From assembly GCA_016806645.1 (NCBI GenBank), contig JACSYO010002159.1, positions 1,348,501 to 1,412,500 on the forward strand: a stretch of DNA of 64,000 nucleotides, in the 5' to 3' direction. Positions 1 through 9,046 of this stretch are shown here, in pieces. Positions within the stretch are counted from its first letter, which is position 1. The number at the start of each line of letters is the position of its first letter. The notes beneath the pieces were generated by a model. It was not told where the DNA came from. It worked only from the letters and a program-made list of their open reading frames with translations, and ran no database searches. This DNA comes from Ophiodon elongatus (taxonomy: Eukaryota > Chordata > Actinopteri > Perciformes > Hexagrammidae). Position numbers and translations under genes: made by a program.

Positions 1-593
1 TCATCCTACCAACCCAGCAGGGAGAGAAATCCCCCGCCCCTCGCTTCCAGTGATTGGCTTTGGGGCCAAGGCAACACATTTTTGAACCACAACATCTTAC
101 CTGTGTGGGCAGGATCGTGTGCCAATCAGTCGGCCAAACCAGCTCTCACTTTTTAATCACTGTTCCCAGGGGTGTGTGTGTGTGTGTGCAAGATTTGGGA
201 CAAATGCACGCCAACAAAGATATTAAGTAAGAATGTACAGGCACAAACAAGACATATCCAAAGAAGCATGCCATATATGTGTGTGTGTGTGTGTGTGTGG
301 TGTCTTTTCTTGTTGTTTTAAATCCCCACGCACAGTGAAATCATTTAAAAGTTGTATAAACCTTGAATACGAATCACACCTCACCAAATCATGTTTTTAC
401 CACAACTTCTTTTTTTTTTAATAAATAATCCAACTCTCATGGCAAACATTATCAAACAAATGGACGTGCTTTTTTTTTTTTAAAACCGCCTTTACCAGAA
501 TAACCCGAACGGCCTACTTATTATGCAACTTCTCTGTGCAGCAGCCTCGTCCCGCAGCTGCAACAAGGAGGCTGCAGCGGAGGAGGAACAAAC
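1..593. promoter_or_regulatory. get1 upstream region and probable promoter
   Basis: No coding exon is visible. An inverted CCAAT box lies near 53-57 and a forward CCAAT box near 122-126. There is no clear TATA box. Short GT runs occur near 171-189 and 280-298. The last 60 bases before the get1 start are rich in CAG and GAG, as is common in the 5' untranslated regions of housekeeping genes. The transcription start cannot be placed from sequence alone. Confidence 0.45.
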
Positions 594-1607
594 ATGGCGG
601 CTGGTTATGCGTGGTTCCTTGTGCTGGGGTCGGTTTTTCTATGCAATCTCATGAAAAGCCTCCTGCCGACCATATCCTCTATCGTAAGTAGGATTTTTGA
701 ATATATTAAGTGTGCGCCTTGAAGGCACGCTATAAACTGATAACCGACATCATGAGTTTTGGTGTGAGTCATGTAGCTTCGTCTCAGACTATTGTTGACT
801 AGCTTAGCTTAGCTTATAGCTAGCCGTTAGGTAGCTTTAAACAACGTAGCTGGGTGCTTCAGTCAGAGGGTGGGGTTTAATCGGGATCCTGGTTTGAGTG
901 GGGAACATTGTGTGCTGCATAATTGTTCCAATGTCGGAAGGCGATAGAAACCTTATTAAACTGTGTAACGTCAACTGCTAAAAAGAAATAGCTTACCAAA
1001 ATGGAAATCTGCATGCTAGTCGTTAAACATATACTAACAATAACCTTTAATTGTCCTACAGGACCATTGAGGAACTGTGTGACTGAGCCTCTGCATCCAT
1101 AAATAGTAGCCCACACTGCAGTTAAACTGGGTAGTTAATTTAACTCAGTAATTTTTTTCCCCCTTATTTCAAGCTCTCAAAGATGGTGCAGAAAGATGCC
1201 GAGCAGGAGAGCGAGATGAGGGTTGAAGTCCAGGAGATGAAGAAGGAGCAGGCCTCCATCAGCATGATGGATGAGTTTGCTAGATATGCCAGATTGGAGC
1301 GCAAAATCAACAAGATGACAGACAAGCTGAAAACACACGGTGAGAGACAAAAGTCATAAAAAAAAACACATCTAGTACAGCAACACTACAAAATATGACC
1401 CTAAATAAAAAAAAAAAAATTCTGTGATGGTCTCAACACACAAAATAGAACATGAGTGTTAATTGCAGGGGCCATTTGTTTTGTGTCAGTGTCCCTGTTA
1501 TTTAGTCCACCCCCATAAAGGTTCACAGATCATCCTAAACCACCAGCCGCCGGAGGTTTAGGATGACATACCGAGTGTTCAGTGGGAACAGCTGCCGCCT
1601 GTTACTG

Positions 1608-1639
<32 letters not shown>

Positions 1640-3228
1640 CCTCAGGACAGGAAGTGGCTTAAATCAGAATTTCAATATGATAGACATGCACAGCAGAGCA
1701 AAGGCATTTCTCATTTTATATTTTATTTCTCCTAACTCCACATTCACACTTTTAAATCTCCCATCACCAAGCTACACATTCCATGTTGTACTTTATGTGA
1801 CTTCAATCAATACCAACAATCACTATTTTCTACAATTTGTACTCTGATTATGGCTCTCAAAACGGTAGTCTCTACTTGTGTTCATCAAGATGAACTCGCC
1901 ACTGTTTGAACGAAAAGTATTTTTAGTAAATGTCCAAAATTAACAAAAGATTTAGTATATATATTTTTATTATCTATTTACACAAAAGAAGACAATAAGA
2001 TAAATAACATCAACAAACAAACATAATCTAAACAATTACAATGCAGAACATTCCAATCGACATGCGCATACATAATTAAAAGAGGGGAAAAAACATCCCC
2101 TTTAGCTGTGACATCATTTTGTCATTCCATCCTCCATTTTGTATGTTATTAAGCTTCAGGAAATAAAAAAAATAATTCAAAGTTGTCATATCGATATTTC
2201 GCTGCCTACATCAAACAATGAAGTAATACAAAATGGCTATTCAGCCTGCTTAGCAGGTGATACGGCACTGGGTTAATGTTAAAGAAGCCTGCATCAGAAG
2301 ACTGTTGTGTCGAAAACTTACATTTTGTGAGTGTGCTACTATTTTCCTTTACACTTGTATTGTCACCGTGGTTGGCGCCTCTCCAACACTGGTGTTCGTT
2401 ACTCCTCTCTCTCACAAAGAAGACTGCGTCATCACAAAAATCTGTGTTTTGAGTCTTAACAGCTGTGCTCCTTCCTCACGTTTGCAGTGAAATCAAGAAC
2501 GGCGCAACAAGCCAAGATGAAATGGGTGGTGAACATCGTCTTTTATATACTGCAGGTGGGTGCAATTTCTCATTCTAATGTAACTGTGAGAGACACAAAG
2601 AGCTCCTTTAGTACCAAACATTTAAGCATGGACCATCTATTTGATACAAAACCTCCAGTTACGGTTATTTACTGCAAAGTACTTCATTCTGACAGTTTGA
2701 GAAGTGGAATGTAAAGTTTGGTAGCATAAAGAAAAGCTAACCAAATAGCCGTTGTGTATTTATACTTCCATTTTGTTCCTTTTTATTTGCCAGGCTGCTG
2801 TGATGATCTCCTTGATATGGAAGTATTACTCTGATCCGGTGACAGTGGTCCCTAGTAAGTGGATTGCCCCAGTGGAGCGCCTTGTGGCCTTCCCAACAGG
2901 AATTGCAGGTAATCGGTTTGTTTTTCATATTTGATAGAATAAAAGAAAACCTTAAACACAGAACACCTCATCTATAACTATGTAATACAGACATAACGTT
3001 TTGTTGTTGTTGTTGTAATACAAAAGAAATTGGGTATACGTTGATAATAAAACTACTTTCCTTTAGTTTAGATGTTTTTTATGTACACAAAGTACACAGT
3101 GCTGTACTTTCCCTACTCTATTAATTCACTGACAGAGCTGTTCTTTCCCTACAGGTGGAGTGGGAATCACATGCTGGCTGGTGGTTTGTAACAAAGTGGT
3201 TACGCTGGGTCTCCACGCCGTCAGCTAG
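594..3228 (+). CDS. get1: Guided entry of tail-anchored proteins factor 1 (GET1/WRB)
   Basis: ER-membrane subunit that, with CAMLG/GET2, receives tail-anchored proteins from the GET3/TRC40 ATPase and inserts them. Coding exons read by eye: 594-683, 1174-1339, 2488-2555, 2794-2908, 3155-3228. All junctions are GT-AG, and phases join into 513 bases (170 residues plus stop), close to the human protein. TM1 is at about residues 5-27. A charged coiled coil that would contact GET3 spans about 31-95 (exon 2, rich in E, K and M). TM2 is at about 98-118, ending IWKYY, and TM3 is at about 147-166 (GVGITCW). The loop reading VPSKWIAPVERLVAFP is the family's most recognisable segment. The ATG follows a purine-rich leader. 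Introns 1, 2 and 3 hold (CA)n, poly-T and AT-rich sequence but no other gene. The gene converges on lca5l. Confidence 0.95.
1608..1638 (+). repeat. (CA)n microsatellite in get1 intron 2
   Basis: About 15 uninterrupted CA dinucleotides in the intron between coding exons 2 and 3 of get1. No function can be inferred. Confidence 0.9.
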
Positions 3229-3514
3229 AGACAGCGGCCGAGTTAAATACACTGGTTCTCTAACTTATTGCTCAACATTCAGTTGATGAAAGCCTTATTT
3301 TGTGTTGTTTAATTTTCAGCTGCGCCAGGTCAACATGTAAAAATGCTGTGCATTTTGGCATTGGCTGATTCCTATTGCAACATTTTTTTTTTTTGGGCTG
3401 ATGTTGAATTTTGTTCTTTTTGTTACGATGATTTTAAGTTAATTGTGAGAATATTTTGACTGACTTGTACCAAAACAATGGTTTTGAAACGTTGAAATGC
3501 TTTTTTTTAAAGAA

Positions 3515-3520
3515 AATAAA
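3515..3520 (+). terminator. Poly(A) signal of get1
   Basis: AATAAA about 290 bases after the get1 stop codon, following a T-rich 3' untranslated region. It sets the likely 3' end near 3540, roughly 120-150 bases from the likely 3' end of the convergent lca5l transcript. Confidence 0.75.
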
Positions 3521-3672
3521 ACATCAAGAAAAGATTGTAATGTTACAATTTAATAATATTAATTCACAAGCAAAATCAAGTCGGGTAGTTGTCCCTGATG
3601 TAAAATTGGAAAGGACCAAAACAAAGTAGACGGATCACAACGAGCCGTGTGTAGCTTTTGGTCAAACAATCA

Positions 3673-3678
3673 TTTATT
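3673..3678 (-). terminator. Probable poly(A) signal of lca5l
   Basis: TTTATT on the plus strand reads AATAAA on the minus strand, about 225 bases past the lca5l stop codon at 3901-3903. No closer canonical signal was seen. Confidence 0.6.
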
Positions 3679-3900
3679 CAGAGAAATACACTACAGACGA
3701 AATGTCCTCATCCACTTTTCCTCTGTGTGTGACAGCTGTAGAGTTTTGGTGTATCTGACATCATTGACCCCAGTTCTGATATCACCAAATCATTGACTTT
3801 ACTCAGCCAAAGGGCTCTTCATCAGCCTGCTCCTTCTGTTTTTGCTCACCCCGAGGGCTGCTTACGTCACCTCCTGAATTTCACAGCTGAAAAACAAAGT

Positions 3901-4425
3901 TCACGAATCCCACTGCTGATGATCTTCATCTTGATTGGGCTCCTGGCGCTTTGAAAGGGGCCTTAAGTCCACACTGCTGTAGGCAGGCCTTCCACTGTGC
4001 AGGTTCTCAATAGATTGTTTGAAGGTGTAGTTGAGTCTGTTTTTGGGGAGCTTGGGTCCTTTTCTCTCGGGTTCAGTCGAATTCAGCGACTGCTCCGAAA
4101 TGAAGGACGTCTCGCTCTCGTGTTCCTCTGTTTTCTGCTCTTCTAACACCTGTGGGGCCCCTGGGGCCTCTTTTGCTTCGGCACACTCTTCCTCTGTGTG
4201 ATATTCCGGGCTCTCGTCTGAAGAACTACTCTGCTCACTGGCGTCTGAGAACATATTTTTTTTTATAGTTTCTTTTAATAAATACTGAATGACTCTCAAA
4301 CAAAACACATGTTTATCTCCTTTACAAAGACCCCATACCAAGTGTGCTCTTAATGCTGTTTGTCGTCTTGTGTGAGAGGGTGGTTGGTGGATCAGTACCA
4401 CTATGGTATTTTGTCTTCCAACAAC

Positions 4426-4460
<35 letters not shown>

Positions 4461-7400
4461 TCACCTGCACAGATCTCTGTTTCCTCTTGGTGATTCTCTT
4501 CTAATGAGGCATTTGCAGAAACCTCTTTCTCTGGGTGTTCTGTTACCAAAGACTCCTGCACCAGATTGTTACAATACTGAAATGATATACAGACTTTATT
4601 AATGAGAGCAAAATCTGCTACTTGGATAAGAAAACAAATATAGATTTGAAAACACTGCAGAAGTAAGGAAATGTCTTCAAATGTCCTATTGGCATACATG
4701 TTAACAATTCTATTTATATAGCACTTTTCAAGGTGTAGCAAGTGCTTTCCAAATTAAAAGATTTACTGAATAAAAAATTCAGAAACCCATGTAAGCCCCC
4801 CCTGTATGACATAAGAGCACATATATTAAGTGGCACTGAGCCCCATAACAGATGGAGGTGCCAGTGCAAAGTCAAAGAAATAAGTCCATATTTAATTAGG
4901 TATGTATAAAAAAAAAAGATACAAATATCAGAATTACCTCAAAACAGAATGAAAATAAAAGACCAAATTCTTCAGAAAAATATATGGAAGTGCATATAAA
5001 AAAAATGCTAAAACAATTGAAACATGTAATGACAAAGTTTAAATAAAACACCATGAAATAATAGTATAAAAAGGGAAAATGAAGTGATGCAATAATGGGA
5101 AAACCAAACATTAAGTGTAGGCCATGTTGTAAAAGTGAGTTTTAAGCTGCAGTGGAGTCTGCTGATCTCACTAAGAAATAAGGCTGTTCCAAAGCCGAGT
5201 GGCCGTAACACAAAACGCAGTCACCCTTGGTTATCAGTCTGATGGTGGAACAACTTAAAGGTTTTGGTCAGCTGATCTTAGGGCCCTGACTGGGCTGCAA
5301 GGATTTAAAAGTTATTTCTTATAATCTATTGCCAGAACATGGATGGGCTCGTTGATAATTAAAAGAATGTTAAATTGTTTTCTAAACTTAGTGGGCCGTC
5401 AGTGCAGTGATACTAAAATATAACCTAGATCTAGGTAATAATCTGACTGCTGAGTTCTTGATGAATTGCAATTGCGAGACAGAGAGGGAGTCAAAACAAG
5501 TAAAACAAGCGAGTTACAGTAATCCAGGCGTGATGATATATAAGCATGTATGACTTTCTTTCTTCAGTTTTGTTCAAATTAAACATATGTCTTATCTTTG
5601 ATATGTTTCTTAATTGATGAAAAAGCAGCTTGAATGATATTTCTGGTACGCTGCTCAAAGGGTAACTGGCTGTCAAAATTTACCCCAAGGTACTTTGCCA
5701 ACAATTATACTCTAGTAAACGTAGGCAAACGAGTAAAATGGTATGATGTAGAAAACCCTGAAAATACACAACACAATATGTAAATCGTACCCAGTTCACA
5801 GAGCTCTCCTGCTCTTCCAGCTTCTCCTCGGTCTCCGTATGTTCTAACGCCAAAGGACTCGCGGCCGCAGTGAGGAGAAGGACTAATCCGTCTGTTTGAA
5901 CCATCTTGCTTTCACTGACTGTAAATCAGACGAAAAAAAACTCAACAAAACAAAACTGAGACCCAACAAATGTGATACGGCCAAACTGAGTTCAAGTAGC
6001 TTGTTATGTTTGTATACCTTTTTTGGAAGGTCCTTTTAAAAACCTGTGGGAGTAAATATTGTGTATTTCCAGTTCTCTCTCTCTACTCTGTAAAGGGGAA
6101 ACAAAAGATATACACTGTAAATGTAGTTTGTTATTAAATATCTCTCTAACATGTGCAGCTAATGCAACCGTAAGACAGTTTGGAATATCATTAAGACGTT
6201 TTGAAATCTAATCTAAAATTCCATTCATAATGTTTGGTTTTCTCAGTGTCACTGTAGACCACCGAGCTGGGATTACACCATCAAACACGAGCATTAAGCC
6301 CTCAGTGCGGTTCACTAATGGGCAGACGTCTGCGGAAAATATTGATCCGGACATCTTAACTACATTTATTTCAACAAATGCTTGGTTATGACGTCAAATG
6401 AAATATGCAAAACATCGTCATTATGGGATACGAACCTCTGCAGAGCTTCTACCATCACATTAACAAGGACTAGGGTATGCCTAACGCTGTAGAGAACATC
6501 GCCTGGGCAACAGCTCTTTTGCACTTACTTGAATTTCCCTATTTAGCTGATATATTTGCATTTGCAGAAAGCAGGATATCTTTCTCGCCTCGTTGATCTT
6601 CCTTTGTTCAGTGACTATTTGACGATTGAACGAGGCCTGGCACAATTTAAGATTCCTCTCCAAGTCCTAAAATATTGCGTTAAAGAAGAAGCAAAGTGAA
6701 TGAAATCATAAAACATCCCCGTTCCTCATTCATACGCCCCTGTGTATTAGTGTTGAGATCTAATCTGTATGTCTAAGCCACCTCACACATATCGAACTCC
6801 GAACAGTACCACCCACCACCGTCCCACCCTCCCGCTCCTCCATACCAGTATCCTCTTGTCCTTGTCCTCCAGCTCTGCAGAGGCCGTGGTCAGCCTTGAG
6901 GTGAGTTCCTCCCTCTCCAGCAGGTTGTGATCCCGACTGAGCAGCTGTAGGTGCTGGAAACTGGCCTTTGTGCTGAGCAACTTATTTTCTGTGGTTTGTA
7001 GCTGCCTTGCCAGATTGTCCCGGCAGGAGCGGGTCTCACGGAGCAACCCCTGCAGGACTCGGGCCTTGTTCCTGTGGCTTGTGAGGATCTTGGAATGGGG
7101 ATGGGGTCAAGAGGAATGATTAGAAAATTGCTGTAGTGCTAAAAAAATATATATACTAAACATTAATTGGAAATACGGGGGGAAAAAAACAGATTTTCTG
7201 ACAGGAGAGAGGAACCGATGAGCAGCTTTTATTTGGATCTCAAATGCGAGCGGCTGTAGGAAGATTGGTTCATACAGATGATATCATTCTTACTTTAAAC
7301 GATGAGTACCCAACACAAGCTATGTTCTTGTGGCAATGGTTCAAATCTAGCAAAGAGACAAAACCAACCCAACCTGGGAGACGCTGCCCTCGGACTCTTG

Positions 7401-8338
7401 GAAGTGCTGCAGTGCCACCGTGTGGCGATGCTGGAGCCTCTTCAGCAGCTTGTTCTCGGCCCTGGCTTTGCTCAGCTGCTGCTGCAGATCCCACACCTGG
7501 CTCTTCAGCTCCCTGATGCAGATCAAGTCGGTGGAATGGATCCCCGGCTCTGAAACCTGCAGGGGCTTGATTGGAGGCAGCTTCAGGAAATGGCGGTTTG
7601 CAGTGGGGTTTGTCTTTTGCTTGTCGGGCACTTGTGCTTTTTTACCTGAAGAAGAGACAACTCTGTGAATTGCATCCAATATATATACATATATATATTT
7701 GTTTTTACATATAGATAACAAGGTCTATTACACAGGTAGTGAATACTGTTAACTATAATGCCTTTTTTTTCTTTCTGTGTGTTCGATCCTGGACACTTGT
7801 CTGATGTCTGGACTTCTGGGGCCTCGTCTATAAGCCACTCATCCTGGTCTTCAGAGTCAGACGTGTAGTATGCTCTGTTAGAGTCACATGGCAGTCTGGA
7901 GGAAGTGGACCACCTGGAGGTGTCAGTGCTGGATCTCACAGCACCACTGTCCCCCTCCTCCTTGTGAGCAAAGTCCTGATGCCTCAGGCTCTGCATCACT
8001 CCTCTGTAGGCTTCTCCGCTCTGAGAAAAGACAAACAAATTTAAGGGAATCAGTGATTTTACACAGAAGAAAATGTAAGTTGGAGATCATTTAACAGTTT
8101 TAACAACAAACACAGCTGTAGGGGGTAAGTTAAATAAACCAACTGAAATGTTTTTTTCTGAGTTCACTAAAAATGTGTAATCCCTGTTTAGAGTTTTGAT
8201 AAGAAAAACTTCTCTTTGGTGAACTTTTCCACCACCACAAACTTTTAATTGCTGTCTCCTGATAAAATAAGAGCATCATACCTTTACATGCAAACAACCT
8301 CTCTCTCCTGGTGCACTGACGGTGGAGGGCGCAAACAT
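3901..8338 (-). CDS. lca5l: Lebercilin-like protein (LCA5L)
   Basis: Coiled-coil protein related to lebercilin, a ciliary protein; the role of LCA5L itself is poorly defined. Minus-strand coding exons: 8338-8282, 8020-about 7797, about 7662-7374, 7088-6846, 6666-6529, 6087-6018, 5918-5791, 4576-4465, 4244-3901. This model gives 1605 bases (about 534 residues); human LCA5L is longer, near 670. The lebercilin coiled coil runs from about residue 150 to 340. Its blocks include RDHNLLEREELTSRL, DKRILDLERNL and, at its end, RELEIHNIYSHRFLK, which closely follow the family pattern. The C-terminal LNYTFKQSIENLHSGRPA matches a conserved block near the human C-terminus. The start was chosen because ATG at 8338 opens a 57-base phase-0 exon with a good donor (AAAG/gtatga) that joins the next exon in frame. 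The junction between exons 2 and 3 is unresolved: a stronger acceptor at 7645 needs a different donor phase. The final intron carries a (GT)n tract beside the 4465 donor. Confidence 0.88.
4428..4457 (+). repeat. (GT)n microsatellite beside an lca5l splice donor
   Basis: About 15 GT units on the plus strand, beginning 7 bases inside the intron after the 4465 donor of lca5l. On the transcribed strand this is a CA-repeat immediately downstream of a 5' splice site. CA repeats in that position are known to bind hnRNP L and to affect exon inclusion in other genes; here that is only a possibility. Confidence 0.85.
4690..5700 (+). mobile_element. Degenerate interspersed repeat of about 1 kb in an lca5l intron
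   Basis: The stretch resembles a repeat common in percomorph genomes. It opens with a 'tatttatatagcacttttca' type start near 4710, contains the 'aaggctgttccaaagc' and 'gggccctgactgg' blocks near 5181 and 5280, and has the 'gagttacagtaatccag' block near 5510. No open reading frame survives. It occupies most of the intron between the lca5l exons 5918-5791 and 4576-4465. Class is not assigned; identity rests on recollection of the consensus. Confidence 0.55.
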
Positions 8339-8446
8339 TTAAGATAGCTAACGTTAGTTCGCTCGTATCTAACGGTACATTATTTTACCAACGGTTGCTA
8401 GGGGCCTTTTTTTTTTTTTTTTTTGGAACGACTCAAATCTGTCACG

Positions 8447-8460
8447 GTTGTCACGGTAAC
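8447..8460. promoter_or_regulatory. RFX-type X-box in the lca5l promoter
   Basis: GTTGTCACGGTAAC fits the imperfect inverted repeat bound by RFX factors (GTHNYY, two-base spacer, RRNAAC), differing only in the spacer. It lies about 110 bases upstream of the lca5l start codon. A second GTTGC-type half-site is at 8395-8399, on the other side of a poly-T tract (8407-8424). RFX factors drive ciliary genes, which fits a lebercilin relative. Binding is inferred. Confidence 0.55.
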
Positions 8461-8519
8461 CAGCGGAAATAATGGTCTAAAAACTCAAAAGCAAGCGGGA
8501 AACACTTCTTGCAGAAAAG

Positions 8520-8594
8520 TTGCAACATAAAATGATATTAAAATAAATAAATATATATATAAATATATATATCGAAAATGATTTTATGTTGCAA
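8520..8594. repeat. Inverted repeat around an AT-rich core
   Basis: TTGCAACATAAAAT at 8520-8533 is followed, after 47 AT-rich bases, by its exact reverse complement at 8581-8594. The core is mostly TA-type repeats and could extend the stem partly. It lies in the intergenic region between the divergent lca5l and sh3bgr starts. Confidence 0.7.
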
Positions 8595-8883
8595 TATATA
8601 TATATATAAAAAAAAATACAGACACTTTATGTGTGTCCCTCACTCAGGCACCCTAAACGGGGCCCGAGTTCCTGCGTTTGGAAACCAAAGCCTGACAGCC
8701 TATAGTGCTGGTCAGTGCTATTTCTGTCCATATATGCACTCAGTAAGGAGCAGAGGACTCGCTCCACTGTCCCCTGCACCGACAGACAGCTGAAGTTGCC
8801 AATCAGCCTGTGTGGCGCTGCGCCCCTAGGGGCCAACCCGCCAATCCAGCATTAATGGAGCCCGGAGACAGAAATAGCCGCAG

Positions 8884-8935
8884 CGGTGTGTTAGTGTGTG
8901 TGTTTTCGTGTGTGTGTGTGTTCGTGTGTGTGTGA
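8884..8935 (+). repeat. Interrupted (GT)n tract upstream of sh3bgr
   Basis: Runs of GT broken by TTTTC and TTC interruptions, about 110-160 bases before the sh3bgr start codon. This could be in the core promoter or the 5' untranslated region. Confidence 0.8.
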
Positions 8936-8967
8936 TCTCAGTGCTATGTCTCCGTCCAGGGTGAGCT

Positions 8968-8977
8968 CTAATAATAG
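8968..8977 (+). promoter_or_regulatory. MEF2-consensus site upstream of sh3bgr
   Basis: CTAATAATAG is an exact match to the MEF2 consensus (CTA, four A/T, TAG), 70 bases before the sh3bgr start codon. A MyoD-type E-box, CAGCTG, is at 8788-8793. SH3BGR is known as a heart and skeletal-muscle gene, so a muscle promoter arrangement is plausible, though a short motif can occur by chance. Confidence 0.5.
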
Positions 8978-9046
8978 AGGAGGCCGCCTGCTCCTTTAAG
9001 AGCCTACTTGTTGAATAGCCTGCTCCACGAAATACATTGTAACAAA

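Noticed and set aside
3901..4741. Long minus-strand frames running through the TG/CA repeat near 4430
   Set aside because: They read through a microsatellite and intron. Only the parts inside the lca5l exons 4576-4465 and 4244-3901 are coding.
7244..7668. Plus-strand frames opposite lca5l exon 3
   Set aside because: They are antisense shadows of the coiled-coil exon; the minus strand has the family match and splice sites.
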